Assembly (NCBI RefSeq): GCF_001456115.1
Contig: NZ_CP013264.1
Location: forward strand, 124,001 to 188,000
Direction: 5' to 3'
Length of the DNA: 64,000 bases
DNA from: Sphingobium baderi
GTDB lineage: Bacteria > Pseudomonadota > Alphaproteobacteria > Sphingomonadales > Sphingomonadaceae
Shown one piece after another: positions 8,668 to 19,224 of this stretch. A program made the position numbers and the translations under genes. Each line of letters starts with the position of its first letter. Within the stretch, counting starts at the first letter, position 1. The notes beneath the pieces were generated by a model. It did no database searches. It was given only the letters and a program-made list of their open reading frames with translations, and had not been told where the DNA came from.

Positions 8668-10172
8668 GACCTTTCCTCCAGCCAGCGCGAAAGAGGCGAG
8701 GTTTGAACCGCATCGAACCGCAGGCCCAGTTTTGTGCGCCGCCAAAGAATATCATCTGTGGTTTGTGCCCATTCCTGTGCAGTCAGATAATCCACTTCGG
8801 CTTCGGTGAGGCCATGACCGAAATGAACGCCCAGATCGTCCAGCCGCCTAGCCCCGCCAAGCCAGCGGCGGGTAGCGGTGCCATAGGCGCGGCTGATGCG
8901 GTCAATCCAGTTCGGATCGAGGAAGGGATAGTCACGCGACAATCCGGCCAGAAGGTCGGCAAGGCCGGTCATCGGGAAATCGCCGCCTGGAAGGGGAGCG
9001 GAGGCAGTCCATTCCTTCCCCGCCAATGTGGGCAGCAACGGTTTCATCATGTCCACCGCTTCGGCGGCAAGATGGCGATAGGTGGTGATCTTACCTCCAA
9101 AAATGCTGAGCATCCGCGCTTCGCCCTCCTTTCCCTCCAGTTCGAGGCGATAGCCCCGCGTGGCCGCCTCGGGCTTGCCGGAGCCGTCATCCACCAGAGG
9201 ACGCACGCCGGCGTAGCTCCAGATCACATCGGCCGGAGTAATCTGGCGCGAGAAGTAGCGATTTGCGCCTTCGCAGAGATAAGCTACTTCCTCCGCGCTG
9301 GCGGTGACATGGTCGAGAACACCATGATGGTCGCTGTCGGTGGTGCCGATCAGCGTGAAGTCCCGTTCATAGGGAATGGCGAAGAATATGCGGTCATCGG
9401 GAAGCTGGAAGAAATAAGCGAAGTCATGATCGAACAGACGCGGCACGATGATGTGCGATCCACGGACAAGGCGCATATGTCGATCCGTGGACTGATTCGC
9501 GCGGGCGAGCAGGGCAAGGACCGATGGGCCGGTGGCATTCACGACGACCCGCGCCCTGAAACGGCTTGTTTCGCCAGACGAGAGACGGGCGTGGATGGTC
9601 CAATGCTCCCCTTCCCGGTCGAGCTTCACGACTTCGGTGCGCGTGTGGATGCTGGCGCCCCGGTCCGCTGCGTCGCGCGCATTGAGGATGACGAGGCGAG
9701 CGTCATCCACCCATCCGTCCGAATAGACATAGCCTGGCCCGAAGCCCGGCTGCAACGGCGCTCCGGCCGGGTGGCGGCGCAGGTCGATGGACTGCGTGGG
9801 CGGCAGCGCGCGGCGACCGCCCATATGGTCGTAGAGAAACAGGCCCAGGCGCAACAACCAACGCGGGCGCAATCCCGGCACCCATGGCAGGACGAAGCGC
9901 ATCGGGTGGAGGATGTGGGGCGCCATGCTCCAGAGCCGTTCGCGTTCGGACAGGGATTCGCGGACCAGTGCGAATTCATAATGTTCCAGATAGCGCAGGC
10001 CGCCGTGGATCAGCTTGGTCGAGGCGGAGGATGTGCCCTGGGCCAGATCGCCCTTTTCCAGCAGCAGAACGGAAGCGCCGCGCCCGGCGGCGTCGCGGGC
10101 GATGCCGCAGCCGTTGATGCCGCCGCCTATGACGGCAAGATCATGAATGGGATCGACGGCCTGGCTGCTCAC
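8664..10172 (-). CDS. glpD: Aerobic glycerol-3-phosphate dehydrogenase
   Basis: FAD enzyme that oxidises glycerol 3-phosphate to dihydroxyacetone phosphate and feeds electrons to ubiquinone at the inner membrane. The 502-residue product has the FAD-binding GGGINGCGIARDAAGRG near residue 16 and the GlpD signature GTSSASTKLIHGGLRYLE near residue 46. It is the first gene of the glpD-glpK operon and overlaps glpK by 4 nt. The 150 bp upstream contain an AT-rich stretch (10268-10308) likely to hold the promoter. No glpF or glpR is present in the window. Confidence 0.95.
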   Translation of the reverse strand: MSSQAVDPIHDLAVIGGGINGCGIARDAAGRGASVLLLEKGDLAQGTSSASTKLIHGGLRYLEHYEFALVRESLSERERLWSMAPHILHPMRFVLPWVPGLRPRWLLRLGLFLYDHMGGRRALPPTQSIDLRRHPAGAPLQPGFGPGYVYSDGWVDDARLVILNARDAADRGASIHTRTEVVKLDREGEHWTIHARLSSGETSRFRARVVVNATGPSVLALLARANQSTDRHMRLVRGSHIIVPRLFDHDFAYFFQLPDDRIFFAIPYERDFTLIGTTDSDHHGVLDHVTASAEEVAYLCEGANRYFSRQITPADVIWSYAGVRPLVDDGSGKPEAATRGYRLELEGKEGEARMLSIFGGKITTYRHLAAEAVDMMKPLLPTLAGKEWTASAPLPGGDFPMTGLADLLAGLSRDYPFLDPNWIDRISRAYGTATRRWLGGARRLDDLGVHFGHGLTEAEVDYLTAQEWAQTTDDILWRRTKLGLRFDAVQTSPLSRWLEERS

Positions 10173-10323
10173 CGGGGCAGTCTAGACCGGATGGGGCGAT
10201 AGTGAAACCAAGAGTGAGGTGAAGAAGGAAAGCGTTCTGGACGGATGCCGCAGATCGGCGGAATCCGCTATATTATTCAATATTTTCAATCTATTATGAG
10301 ATATTCCGGTGAGCGAGGCAGGC

Positions 10324-10662
10324 TCAGGCCTTTTCCAGCGTGCATTGCAGGGGGTGCTGGTTCTGCCGGGCGAAGTCCATCACCTGATTGACCTTGGTTT
10401 CGGCCACTTCATAGCTGAAAATGCCGCATATGCCGACACCGCGCTGATGGACGTGGAGCATCACGCGGGTCGCTTCCTCCATGTCCATGCGGAAGAAATG
10501 CTGGAGGACGTGAACGACGAATTCCATCGGCGTATAATCGTCGTTCAGCATCAGAACCTTGTAAAGCGACGGCTTTTTGGTGCGCGTGCGCGTCCGGGTG
10601 GCGATGCCGACATTCGGCCCACCGGCGCCCTCGCCATGATCGTCCTGATCATTGCCCGCCAT
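10324..10662 (-). CDS. clpS: ATP-dependent Clp protease adaptor ClpS
   Basis: Delivers N-degron substrates to ClpAP. The 112 residues comprise a disordered N-terminus and the ClpS core, with the characteristic [14 protein letters not shown], the metal/substrate pocket region [12 protein letters not shown], and the terminal [10 protein letters not shown]. The start at 10662 gives the usual length for alphaproteobacterial ClpS; an in-frame ATG at 10704 would add 14 residues. No strong Shine-Dalgarno distinguishes them. It is transcribed divergently to nothing and lies downstream of dnaE2 on the same strand. Confidence 0.9.
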   Translation of the reverse strand: MAGNDQDDHGEGAGGPNVGIATRTRTRTKKPSLYKVLMLNDDYTPMEFVVHVLQHFFRMDMEEATRVMLHVHQRGVGICGIFSYEVAETKVNQVMDFARQNQHPLQCTLEKA

Positions 10663-10876
10663 GAGGAAAGGCCGTGCCGACGCCGAAGTGATGATGCTGT
10701 CCATGATGGACGAGAATATGGCGATTTGGGCCCTGATGACAAGAGGGCCGCGCGTCAGGCCATCGCACGGACAACCGGGCCTGTGGGACAGCGGGCATTT
10801 GCCCCCTTTTGGATGGGAGGAAGCGGGCGCCATCCCCTCCCCCGTCCGGCGGCGTAGCGGCGCTTTCACCCGCCCT

Positions 10877-13800
10877 TCAATGAAAATCGCGCGAGCCGGG
10901 GAGGATGCGGACGTTGCGCGGGTGGCTGGAAGCGCGGGCGCGGGGATGGGCGCTGTGGCCATCGGTCAGGCGGTCAAGCTCAGCCGTGCGGTCGTGCACG
11001 CGGGTCGCCATCAGGTGCACGACGCCTTCCTTGCTGCGCTGAACCTCGCCTTCCACCAGCATCAGGCGGGACGCCATGACCGGACGGCGCTGCATTTCGA
11101 AGAGGCGCGCCCAAAGCAGGATATTGGCGATGCCGGTTTCATCCTCGATGGTGATGAAAACGGCATTGCCCTTGCCGGGACGCTGGCGGACCAGCACGAC
11201 ACCGGCGACCTGAACGCGCGCGCCGTTCTTCGCGGCACCCACCCCGGCGCAGGTCAGCGCGCCCTCCCCGGCGAAAACCGGGCGCAGAAACTGCATGGGA
11301 TGGCCTTTGAGGGACAGGCGCGTCACCTGATAATCGGTCGCGACATGCTCCGACAGCGGCATGGCGGGGAGCCTGGCGTCCGACTCCTCGCCCAGTTCGC
11401 GGGCAGCGGGATCACGGCTGCGGGCGGCGGCGAACAGGGGCAGTTCGTCGGACGGCGTGCGCCGCGCTTCCCAAAGAGCGGCGCGGCGGTCCTGCCCCAG
11501 CGAACGGCAGGCATCCGCATCGGCCAGCAGGCGCAGGGCGCGGGCGGGGAGACTGGCGCGGCGAGCCAGATCCTCCATGCTGGTGAACAGGCCGCCCTCT
11601 GCGCGGGCCTGCGCCAGTCCGGCGGCCCAATCCTCACGGAAGCCATCGACCTGACGCAGGCCCAGCCGCAGGGCAAGCGCCCTTCCCTCCCCCTCTCCCC
11701 GCACCATGTCGCGGGATCGCAACAGCGGTTCGAGGGCATTGTCCCATGCGCTCATATTCACATCCACGTCATGCACGGTGACGCCATGCTCGCGCGCGTC
11801 GCGGACGATCTGGGCGGGGGCATAGAAACCCATGGGCTGCGAATTAAGCAGCGCGCAGGCGAAGATGGCCGGGTGATGGCATTTGATCCAGGCGGAGACA
11901 TAGACGAGGCGGGCGAAGGACAAAGCGTGGCTTTCGGGGAAGCCATAGCTGCCGAACCCCTCGATCTGCTTGAAGCAACGCTGCGCGAAATCGCGGTCAT
12001 AGCCACGCGCCGTCATGCCATTTATCATCTTGTCGCGGAAATGGTGGATGGTGCCGGCATTGCGGAAGGTCGCCATGGCGCGGCGGAGCTGGTTGGCTTC
12101 CGCTGGTTTGAAGCTCGCGGCGGTGATGGCGAGCTTCATCGCCTGTTCCTGAAAGAGCGGCACGCCGCAGGTCTTGCCCAGCAGCGCCCTGAGTTCATCG
12201 GAAGGGCCGCATTCCGGCGCGGGTGACGGAAACACGACCTTCTCCTCCCCGCAGCGGCGGCGTAGATAGGGATGGACCATGTCGCCTTCGATCGGACCGG
12301 GGCGCACGATCGCGACCTGAATCGTGAGGTCGTAGAGATCGCGCGGCTTCAAACGGGGAAGCATGTTGATCTGGGCGCGGCTTTCCACCTGGAACACGCC
12401 GATGCTGTCGCCCTTGCACAGCATGTCGTAGACCCTGGGATCGCTGGAATCGATGTCGACCGTCAGCTTCGGGTCGCCCAGCCCCTGCTGCCGGATCAGG
12501 TCGAACGCCTTGCGTATGCAGGTCAGCATCCCCAGCGCCAGCACATCGACTTTCATCAGGCCAAGGGCGTCGATGTCATCCTTGTCCCATTCGATGAAGG
12601 TGCGGTCCTTCATCGCGGCATGGTGAAGCGGCACGGTTTCATCGAGCCGATTCTGCGTCAGGACGAAACCGCCGACATGCTGGGACAAATGCCGGGGAAA
12701 AGGCGCCATAAGCAACTGGTCGACAATCGCCCGCAACTGCACGATGCGGGGATTATCGAGCGCGAAACCGGCCTCCGTGAAGCGCGCTTCGTCCATGTCG
12801 CTGGAATAGCTGCCCCAGACGGTGCCGGCGAGGCGGGCGGCAATATCTTCGCTGAGCCCCAGCACCTTCGCCACTTCGCGCACGGCGCTGCGCGAGCGGT
12901 AATGGATGACGGTCGCGGCGATCCCGGCGCGGTGGCGGCCATAACGCTCATAGATATATTGCATGACCTCCTCGCGCCGTTCGTGCTCGAAATCGACGTC
13001 TATGTCGGGCGGCTCTCCCCGCTCCTCCGACACGAAACGGGAAAAGAGCAGATCGTGCCTGGCCGGGTCGATGGAGGTGACGCCGAGCAGGAAGCAGACC
13101 ATGGAATTGGCGGCCGATCCACGCCCCTGGCACAATATGCCCTGCATCCGGGCGAAGGCGACGATGTCGTGAACGGTCAGGAAATAATAAGCATAGTTGC
13201 GGCTGGCGATGAGGCCGAATTCCTCGTCCAGCAGCTTGCGGACCTTGGGCGGGATGCGGGGGCCGTAATAGGCATGGGCGGCGGTGAGGGTGAGTTCCTC
13301 CAACCATTGCTGGGCGGTCCAGCCTTCGGGCACCGGCTCATGCGGATATTCGTAGCGGAGCTGGTCGAGCGTGAAGCCGACACGGGCAAGGAAGCGGACG
13401 GTTTCCGCCACCGCTTGCGGGCAGGCGCGGAACAGGCGGGCTATGGCGGCAGGCGCGTGGAGATGACGTTCGGCATTGGCCTCCAGCAGGCGACCGGCCT
13501 GCGCGATGGTGACGCCTTCGCGGATGCAGCTGAGCACATCCTGAAGCGGGCGCTGCTCCGGCGTGGCGTAGAGCGCATCCATGGTCGCGATGAGCGGCGC
13601 GCCGGTTCGGGCGGATAGCGCCTGATATTGCGCCAGCCTGCGCGCATCGCGTCCGTCGCGGCGCAGCGCAGCGCCCAGCCAGACCCGTCCCGGCGCGAGG
13701 CGGGAAAGGCGGGCGAGCAAAGCCTCCAGGTCGGCGGGCGGCGGCGGCGGGAGGAGGCTGAGATGACCCTGGGTGACGGCTTCCGGGGAAGGGCGCTCAT

Positions 13801-14350
13801 CCTGTTCATAGTCCACCGGATTGCTGTGCGCGGTCTGCTCCGTCGCGGTGGAACAGGGCAGGACGATCAGCAGCAGATCGTCGAGATGGGCGGTCAGGTC
13901 CGCATATTCGAGGATGCAGTCGCCCTTGATGGAGCGCAGATTGCCCCGCGTCAGCAATTTGGTGAGTTCCCCCCATCCCCGCCGCGTCGCGGGATAGGCG
14001 ACGATGTCGGGCGTACCGTCGGCAAAGACCAGCCGCGCGCCCGTCAGCAGCTTCATGTCGGGCACGCAGGCGGCCTTTTCAGGGCCGGTGAGTTCCGCGC
14101 TCGCGCCTTCCCGCGCCCGCTTGTCCACCAGCATGGTTTCCTGCGCGTCGGCGATGATGCGTTTGCGGGCCGACCAGGCGCGGACCACGCCCGCGACCGT
14201 GTTGCGATCGGCTATGCCCAGCCCCTTGAGGCCCAGCAGGATCGCCTGCCGCACCATATGCTCGCCATGGGATGCGCCGCGCAGGAAAGAAAAATGCGTG
14301 GCGGCGACCAGTTCCGCGAAGAGCGGCGGATCGGGAGGGCGGGCGCTCAT
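10877..14350 (-). CDS. dnaE2: Error-prone DNA polymerase DnaE2 (ImuC)
   Basis: Translesion DNA polymerase of the alphaproteobacterial SOS mutasome. The 1157 residues carry a PHP domain (start [20 protein letters not shown], about 10-240), the polymerase core with catalytic [15 protein letters not shown] near residue 450 and the fingers/palm, and a C-terminal OB fold ([18 protein letters not shown]). The sequence differs from replicative DnaE1 in length and in lacking the C-terminal tau-binding region. Its start overlaps the imuB stop by ATGA. It is the third gene of the imuA-imuB-dnaE2 operon, expected to be LexA controlled from the box at 16662. Confidence 0.95.
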   Translation of the reverse strand: MSARPPDPPLFAELVAATHFSFLRGASHGEHMVRQAILLGLKGLGIADRNTVAGVVRAWSARKRIIADAQETMLVDKRAREGASAELTGPEKAACVPDMKLLTGARLVFADGTPDIVAYPATRRGWGELTKLLTRGNLRSIKGDCILEYADLTAHLDDLLLIVLPCSTATEQTAHSNPVDYEQDERPSPEAVTQGHLSLLPPPPPADLEALLARLSRLAPGRVWLGAALRRDGRDARRLAQYQALSARTGAPLIATMDALYATPEQRPLQDVLSCIREGVTIAQAGRLLEANAERHLHAPAAIARLFRACPQAVAETVRFLARVGFTLDQLRYEYPHEPVPEGWTAQQWLEELTLTAAHAYYGPRIPPKVRKLLDEEFGLIASRNYAYYFLTVHDIVAFARMQGILCQGRGSAANSMVCFLLGVTSIDPARHDLLFSRFVSEERGEPPDIDVDFEHERREEVMQYIYERYGRHRAGIAATVIHYRSRSAVREVAKVLGLSEDIAARLAGTVWGSYSSDMDEARFTEAGFALDNPRIVQLRAIVDQLLMAPFPRHLSQHVGGFVLTQNRLDETVPLHHAAMKDRTFIEWDKDDIDALGLMKVDVLALGMLTCIRKAFDLIRQQGLGDPKLTVDIDSSDPRVYDMLCKGDSIGVFQVESRAQINMLPRLKPRDLYDLTIQVAIVRPGPIEGDMVHPYLRRRCGEEKVVFPSPAPECGPSDELRALLGKTCGVPLFQEQAMKLAITAASFKPAEANQLRRAMATFRNAGTIHHFRDKMINGMTARGYDRDFAQRCFKQIEGFGSYGFPESHALSFARLVYVSAWIKCHHPAIFACALLNSQPMGFYAPAQIVRDAREHGVTVHDVDVNMSAWDNALEPLLRSRDMVRGEGEGRALALRLGLRQVDGFREDWAAGLAQARAEGGLFTSMEDLARRASLPARALRLLADADACRSLGQDRRAALWEARRTPSDELPLFAAARSRDPAARELGEESDARLPAMPLSEHVATDYQVTRLSLKGHPMQFLRPVFAGEGALTCAGVGAAKNGARVQVAGVVLVRQRPGKGNAVFITIEDETGIANILLWARLFEMQRRPVMASRLMLVEGEVQRSKEGVVHLMATRVHDRTAELDRLTDGHSAHPRARASSHPRNVRILPGSRDFH

Positions 14351-15951
14351 GCGAACAGGCCGTGCAAATACCAGCCGGGATGCGCCGCCTCCGTCCCGTA
14401 AAGGCCGTGGCGGAAAATCCAGTAGCGGCGGCCGCGCGCATCCTCCACCCGGTAATAGTCGCGGGTGCGCCCTATATCCTCGCCCTTCACCATGCCGCTA
14501 TGGGCCGTCCACCATTCAGGGGCGATGCGTTCGGGCCCTTCGTAACGCGTGACTTCATGGAGCATCCGCCGCCAGCGGAAGCGATGGGGCGGGCCGTCCG
14601 GCACCTCTGCCAGCACATCGATCGGCTGGGGCGGGTCGAACAGATGGAGCGGCCGCAGCGGCGGATCGCCAGCCGCCGCCTGTCGCGCCCATGGGGCAGG
14701 CGTGGGGCTTTCGATGGCGGGAAGCGCCAACTGGGCCTGTTCGGGAATATGGCTGTCGCGCGGGTGAAGGCGCTGGATCTGCATCCGGCCCGCCCGGATC
14801 GAAAGCCGGTCGATCAGCGCGGCGATCCCTTCTTCCCGGCGCGCCTCGCCGCCTTCCAGCGCGAGCTGGGTAGGGGCCATCGGCTCGGCGCGCGGCACGG
14901 TGAGGCGCAGCATGTCGAAGCCGAAACCGGGATCGAGCGGATCGGACAGGCCGTTAATCTTCTCCTCGATCAGGCGCAGGATCGCGGGCGCGTCGCGGAC
15001 AGGCAGGCTGGTTTCGACGCGCAGGGGGAAAGCCAGGCCGTCGCTGCGGAAGAAGACCGCTTCGAAGCGGCGGCCGCCCTGCCCCCGTTCGGCAAGGCGC
15101 GCGCTGGCTTCGTCGATCATGTCCGACAGGACGGCAAGGGCGTGGACGGTGCGGGCCATGGGTTCGGCGAAGCGGCGCTCCACGCGGATGGCGGGACGAA
15201 CGCGGCGGGGCGCGAGGGGGCGCTGCCCCAGACCCAGCAGGCGATGGAGCGCATCCACCGCCGCCTCTCCGAAGCGCGCGGCCAGCGTGGCGGCAGGACG
15301 CGCGGCCAGATCGCCCACGGTCCGCAGACCCGCGCGGCGCAGGGCCACCGCGCTTTCCTCCTCCAGACACAGCGCCTCGACGGGCAGGCGGCGCAGGGCG
15401 GATTCCTCATTGGGCGCGGAAGCGATGGGGAAGCGGACGAGCGCATGGGCAGCTTCCGGCGTGGACGCAAGCGCATGACGCACCGTCATGCCATGCCGCT
15501 CCAGTCGGTCCGCGGCCTCCTGCACCAATCCGGCTTCCCCATTCCAGAGATGCGCGCAGCCGGTAATGTCGAGCATCAACCCGGCGGGGGGATCGAGCGC
15601 GGCGATGGGGGTGTAGCGGGCGCAGCCGTCGCACAGGCGCTCCAGCCAGTCCTGATCGGCATGAGGGGCCGCTTCGAACACGGCCAGATCCGGCTCCCGC
15701 GCCCGCGCATCGGCCAGCGTCATGCCGGGGGCAAGACCCAGTTCCAGCGCGGCGCAATCCAGCGCGGCCAGACGCATCGCGCCGCGTACCGGCTCCACCA
15801 TGGCCGCAGGCGCGCCATCCGGCCGCGCGGCCCACAGGTCAGGCCGCGCGATCCGCAGCCGGTCGAACGGCAGGAAAGGAAAGTGAAGCGCGAGATAGCG
15901 GCGCGCCGCCCTCTCGTCCCTCTCCCTGCCGTCCATGGTCATCGCGTTCAT
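14347..15951 (-). CDS. imuB: ImuB, Y-family polymerase-like mutasome subunit
   Basis: Non-catalytic Y-family homologue that recruits DnaE2 to the sliding clamp. It begins its conserved part with ARRYLALHFPFLPFDRLR, has the Y-family fingers/palm and little-finger layout, and ends with the ImuB C-terminal tail (RDYYRVEDARGRRYWIFRHG, about 20 residues from the end). Several in-frame starts exist (15981, 15951, 15942, 15936); 15951 is taken as a compromise and the true start is uncertain. The 5' end overlaps imuA by about 100 bp in another frame, and the 3' end overlaps dnaE2 by 4 nt. Confidence 0.88.
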   Translation of the reverse strand: MNAMTMDGRERDERAARRYLALHFPFLPFDRLRIARPDLWAARPDGAPAAMVEPVRGAMRLAALDCAALELGLAPGMTLADARAREPDLAVFEAAPHADQDWLERLCDGCARYTPIAALDPPAGLMLDITGCAHLWNGEAGLVQEAADRLERHGMTVRHALASTPEAAHALVRFPIASAPNEESALRRLPVEALCLEEESAVALRRAGLRTVGDLAARPAATLAARFGEAAVDALHRLLGLGQRPLAPRRVRPAIRVERRFAEPMARTVHALAVLSDMIDEASARLAERGQGGRRFEAVFFRSDGLAFPLRVETSLPVRDAPAILRLIEEKINGLSDPLDPGFGFDMLRLTVPRAEPMAPTQLALEGGEARREEGIAALIDRLSIRAGRMQIQRLHPRDSHIPEQAQLALPAIESPTPAPWARQAAAGDPPLRPLHLFDPPQPIDVLAEVPDGPPHRFRWRRMLHEVTRYEGPERIAPEWWTAHSGMVKGEDIGRTRDYYRVEDARGRRYWIFRHGLYGTEAAHPGWYLHGLFA

Positions 15952-16657
15952 CGCGCCCGTCTCCAAATAGGCCTCGCTCATTGTCCCAGATCAATCGCCA
16001 CGCCACGCCGTCCCGCCCGCCGCGATGGCGCAGCAGGGTGAGATCGAAAGCGCTCATGCCCGGCGCGTTTCCGGGCAAGGGCACGGAAGGCGCGGCCCCC
16101 ACTCGCCAGCGCGTGTCGGCGGCGCTGGCCGTTGGATCGGCATCCAGGCGCAAAAGCAGCGCAGTGACGCCCGATTGCTCCGCCGCCAGCGTCAGGCGAC
16201 GGCTGGCGGTGAGGTCCAGTTGCGGCGCCCGCCCCCGGATTTCGAGCAGCAGCGCACCCAGAGCAGGAGATCGCAAGGCTTCCACGGCGGCGCGCAGCAA
16301 CATTCCCTCATCCTGCATCACGCCGATCAGCAGATGCGCCGGGTCTACGCCCAAAGCCGTCAGCCCCGGCCCATAAGGCACGCCCTGACGCGCGGCGGCG
16401 GAAGGACGCAGCCACAGGGTCGTGGCCTGCGGTCCCGCAAGGCGCGCAAGGATCAGCGAAAGTCCCGTGGCCGCCGCCTCCCCGCCTTCGCAGGCAAAAA
16501 ATTCATGCACCCGCCCCCGCGCCAATCCGCCGCCCAGCATCCGGTCAAGGGGCGCATGACCAAAGGGGAAATGGGCATGGCGCGTCCTGACCACGCGATC
16601 CAGCGAGGCGAGGCGCCGCTTGAGGGCATCAAGGTTTCGGGCCGACTCGATCATCAT
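15839..16657 (-). CDS. imuA: ImuA, RecA-like mutasome protein
   Basis: RecA-related protein needed for DnaE2/ImuB-dependent mutagenesis. The 272-residue product has the ImuA opening (FPFGHAPLDRMLGGGLARG) and the RecA-like core, but a degenerate Walker A region, as usual in ImuA. It is the first gene of the operon and its ATG lies 5 bp from a perfect LexA box at 16662-16676. The C-terminal 40 residues overlap imuB and are low in complexity; this part may simply be the overlap read-through. Confidence 0.87.
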   Translation of the reverse strand: MMIESARNLDALKRRLASLDRVVRTRHAHFPFGHAPLDRMLGGGLARGRVHEFFACEGGEAAATGLSLILARLAGPQATTLWLRPSAAARQGVPYGPGLTALGVDPAHLLIGVMQDEGMLLRAAVEALRSPALGALLLEIRGRAPQLDLTASRRLTLAAEQSGVTALLLRLDADPTASAADTRWRVGAAPSVPLPGNAPGMSAFDLTLLRHRGGRDGVAWRLIWDNERGLFGDGRDERDDHGRQGEGREGGAPLSRASLSFPAVRPAADRAA

Positions 16658-16661
16658 ATAT

Positions 16662-16676
16662 GTTCTCTATTTGTTC
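16662..16676 (-). promoter_or_regulatory. LexA (SOS) box of imuA-imuB-dnaE2
   Basis: The sequence GTTCTCTATTTGTTC is an exact match to the alphaproteobacterial LexA direct repeat GTTC-N7-GTTC. It lies 5 bp upstream of the imuA start, so LexA binding would block transcription or initiation. Confidence 0.85.
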
Positions 16677-16736
16677 TTTTCGAGCCTGCGACCTTCCCTG
16701 TCAATCGCCGGTTTGCGCTAATGGGAAGGTAAAAGC

Positions 16737-17516
16737 CTAAAGCCGCTGCACGCGGATGGACTGGCGATGAAGGGAGGCGGCCCCGAAAACCGTCATGAAA
16801 GCGATATCCGTCGCATCGCGGCCCACGGCGATGCGGACCATGGTTTCCATGGGCGCCAGATCCGTGGCATCGACCAGATGCCATGCCCCATCCAGCCAGA
16901 CTTCGACCACGGCATGGAAGTCGGGCGGATCGAGGTCCAACGCATAGACGGAGACGAGCCGGGCCGGAATGTCGCAGGCGCGGATGAGCGCGGCGGTCAG
17001 ATGGGCATAGTCGCGGCAGACGCCCTGTTGGGTGACGAAGCTGTCGACCGCGCTGGTCGTCACGTCCGAACTGCCCGGCACATAGCGCAGATTGTCCCGC
17101 ACCCATTGAACCAGCGCCTGCACCAGCGCGCCGCCCTCCAGTCCGGGGAAATGCCCTTCGACGAAGCTGGCGAAACGGTCCGCCTCGCAATAGCGGCTGG
17201 GCCAGATGAAGGGGAGCACCAGTTCGGGCAAATCGGGCAAGGGCGACTTACGCAGTCCCGAAAGATCGGGCGCGATCCGCTCCACCTCCACCGTCGCATG
17301 GTAACGCAGCGTCATCCGGCCCACGCCCGCATGGGTCCATGCCCGACGGCCCACGGCGCTGCCTCCGCCCAGAGTGGAGACAGGCCCCGCCCCTTGGATG
17401 GTCAAAGACTGTTCCACCACATGCTGGTCTGGCATTTCCGCCGGTTCCAGCGCCAGCAGGACATCGGCCGGCTCGGCAAAATCATAATCCAGCACGGTTT
17501 CGATTCCGAGGCGCAT
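16737..17516 (-). CDS. Transglutaminase-like (cysteine protease fold) protein
   Basis: A 259-residue cytoplasmic protein with an N-terminal beta-strand-rich domain (bacterial transglutaminase-like N region, residues 1-130) and a transglutaminase-core domain. The Cys-His-Asp triad is visible in QQGVCRDYAHL, DFHAVVEVWL and HLVDATDLAP. Members may act as peptidases or amidases; the substrate is unknown. The start at 17516 (MRLGIETVLDY) is preferred over 17546 because the conserved domain begins there. It stands alone between imuA and a repeat region. Confidence 0.85.
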   Translation of the reverse strand: MRLGIETVLDYDFAEPADVLLALEPAEMPDQHVVEQSLTIQGAGPVSTLGGGSAVGRRAWTHAGVGRMTLRYHATVEVERIAPDLSGLRKSPLPDLPELVLPFIWPSRYCEADRFASFVEGHFPGLEGGALVQALVQWVRDNLRYVPGSSDVTTSAVDSFVTQQGVCRDYAHLTAALIRACDIPARLVSVYALDLDPPDFHAVVEVWLDGAWHLVDATDLAPMETMVRIAVGRDATDIAFMTVFGAASLHRQSIRVQRL

Positions 17517-17686
17517 GCCTGCCCTTTCCCTTGTCCCGCAACACAACCGGTCAGTCCTGTGTCCGTTCCTCCCCCCGCGATGCTCCAGCCATTTATATGG
17601 CCGAGACGAAAGGAAAGGCGATTATGTCGCTTGCAATTCCGAATGGCGGTTTTGGGTGGGAAGTGGACGGTCTGCTATTCCCATCT

Positions 17687-17785
17687 CCGTTCGCCCCGAG
17701 CGAAGTCGAAGGGCGTAAGGGAGGCCCTTCGACGCCGCCTGCGGCGGCGCTCAGAACAGGCTTCGACTTCGCTCAGCCCGAACGG
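17687..17785. repeat. Sphingomonad palindromic repeat (REP-like)
   Basis: Two 25-bp arms (17687-17711 and 17761-17785) are near-perfect inverted copies containing GAGCGAAGTCGAAG and its complement. Between them is a further small hairpin (GCCGCCTGCGGCGGC, 17734-17748). This motif type is scattered through sphingomonad chromosomes, often downstream of genes. The surrounding 17530-17936 has no convincing gene. Confidence 0.6.
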
Positions 17786-17936
17786 AGGTGAGGTGGCGGC
17801 TATATGGCCGGAACCCGCCATTTCCGTCCCCAAAACAAAGGCGGTTCTATCATTTGCACGTTCCGCTTAACGGCAAGGTCTGGCCGAAAGCGGCCCTTCA
17901 GTCACTCCGGTTTACAAACGACATGATCGTCCATGT

Positions 17937-17974
17937 AAAAGGCCCGCCACGCGCTTTTGCGCGGCGGGCCTTTT
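17937..17974 (-). terminator. Rho-independent terminator downstream of recA
   Basis: A 12-bp perfect stem (AAAAGGCCCGCC at 17937-17948 with GGCGGGCCTTTT at 17963-17974) encloses an inner GCGC-TTTT-GCGC hairpin. T-runs on both strands make it potentially bidirectional. It lies 78 bp after the recA stop. Confidence 0.85.
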
Positions 17975-18051
17975 CAGTGCGTGAAGCATGAGACGGGCAA
18001 TCTTGCGCCGACCAGCCTCCGGTTGATCCGACCGGAGGTTGCAGTCAGCCC

Positions 18052-19125
18052 CTATTCGCCATCGTCATCCGCTTCGGGTCCGGCCATCATCCCTTCAGCG
18101 ACCTCTTCGGTCTTGCCCCGGATCGCCCGTTCCAGACGATCCGCCATTTCGGGATTTTCCTTGAGGAAGGTTTTCGCATTTTCCCGGCCCTGACCGATGC
18201 GGACCGAGTCATAGGAGAACCATGCTCCCGATTTCTCGACCACGCCGGCCTTGACGCCAAGGTCGAGGATCTCGCCGATCTTGGAGATGCCCTCGCCATA
18301 CATGATGTCGAATTCGACCTGCTTGAAGGGCGGGGCGACCTTGTTCTTGACCACCTTCACGCGGGTCGCGTTGCCGACGATGTCGTCGCGATCCTTGATC
18401 TGGCCGGTGCGGCGGATGTCCAGGCGGACGGATGCATAGAATTTGAGCGCATTGCCGCCGGTCGTCGTTTCCGGATTGCCGTACATGACGCCGATCTTCA
18501 TGCGAACCTGGTTGATGAAGATCACGATGCAGCGCGAACGGCTGATCGACCCGGTCAGCTTGCGGAGCGCCTGGCTCATCAGGCGGGCCTGGAGGCCGAC
18601 ATGGCTGTCGCCCATTTCGCCTTCGATTTCCGCGCGAGGGACCAGCGCCGCGACCGAGTCCACCACCAGCACGTCGATCGCATTGGAGCGGACCAGCGTG
18701 TCGACGATCTCCAGCGCCTGCTCGCCGGTGTCGGGCTGCGACACGATCAGTTCGTCGATGTCCACGCCCAGTTTCTTCGCATAGCCCGGATCGAGCGCAT
18801 GTTCCGCATCGACGAAAGCCGCGACGCCACCACTTTTCTGCGCTTCGGCGATGACGTGCAGCGCCAATGTGGTCTTGCCCGAGCTTTCCGGCCCGTAAAT
18901 CTCTATGACGCGCCCACGGGGCAGGCCGCCGATGCCGAGCGCGATGTCGAGACCCAGCGAGCCGGTCGAAATCGACTCTATCTCTATCTTTTCGCGGCTG
19001 CCCAGCTTCATGGCCGAACCTTTGCCAAAAGCGCGGTCGATCTGGGAAAGGGCCGCTTCCAATGCTTTCTGTCTGTCCATTGTCCCTGTCTTTTTGGAAT
19101 CGATGAGTGAGAGCGTTGCGTTCAT
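18052..19125 (-). CDS. recA: Recombinase RecA
   Basis: Strand-exchange ATPase and LexA co-protease. The 357-residue product has Walker [10 protein letters not shown], Walker [10 protein letters not shown] and the usual acidic C-terminus. The ATG at 19125 follows GGGGACAGG and is preferred to a TTG at 19143. A LexA box lies at 19201-19215, about 76 bp upstream, and a strong terminator lies downstream. Proximity to the imuA-imuB-dnaE2 operon puts the main SOS mutagenesis functions within 9 kb. Confidence 0.97.
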   Translation of the reverse strand: MNATLSLIDSKKTGTMDRQKALEAALSQIDRAFGKGSAMKLGSREKIEIESISTGSLGLDIALGIGGLPRGRVIEIYGPESSGKTTLALHVIAEAQKSGGVAAFVDAEHALDPGYAKKLGVDIDELIVSQPDTGEQALEIVDTLVRSNAIDVLVVDSVAALVPRAEIEGEMGDSHVGLQARLMSQALRKLTGSISRSRCIVIFINQVRMKIGVMYGNPETTTGGNALKFYASVRLDIRRTGQIKDRDDIVGNATRVKVVKNKVAPPFKQVEFDIMYGEGISKIGEILDLGVKAGVVEKSGAWFSYDSVRIGQGRENAKTFLKENPEMADRLERAIRGKTEEVAEGMMAGPEADDDGE

Positions 19126-19200
19126 GGCCCTGTCCCCTGTCAAGCGGAACGCGCCGATTCTTCCGGCGCCTGGCCATCATGTATCCCGTTTGTTCCATAA

Positions 19201-19215
19201 GAACAAGAGGGGAAC
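19201..19215 (-). promoter_or_regulatory. LexA (SOS) box of recA
   Basis: GAACAAGAGGGGAAC is an exact GAAC-N7-GAAC, the reverse complement of the alphaproteobacterial LexA repeat. An additional GTTC half-site lies at 19191-19194, giving GTTC-N6-GAAC spacing with the first GAAC. Confidence 0.8.
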
Positions 19216-19224
19216 GGAATTTTC

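Noticed and set aside
10324-10962. Long 212-codon ClpS
   Set aside because: The extra N-terminus runs back into the dnaE2 3' end and is low in complexity; known ClpS proteins start near 10662.
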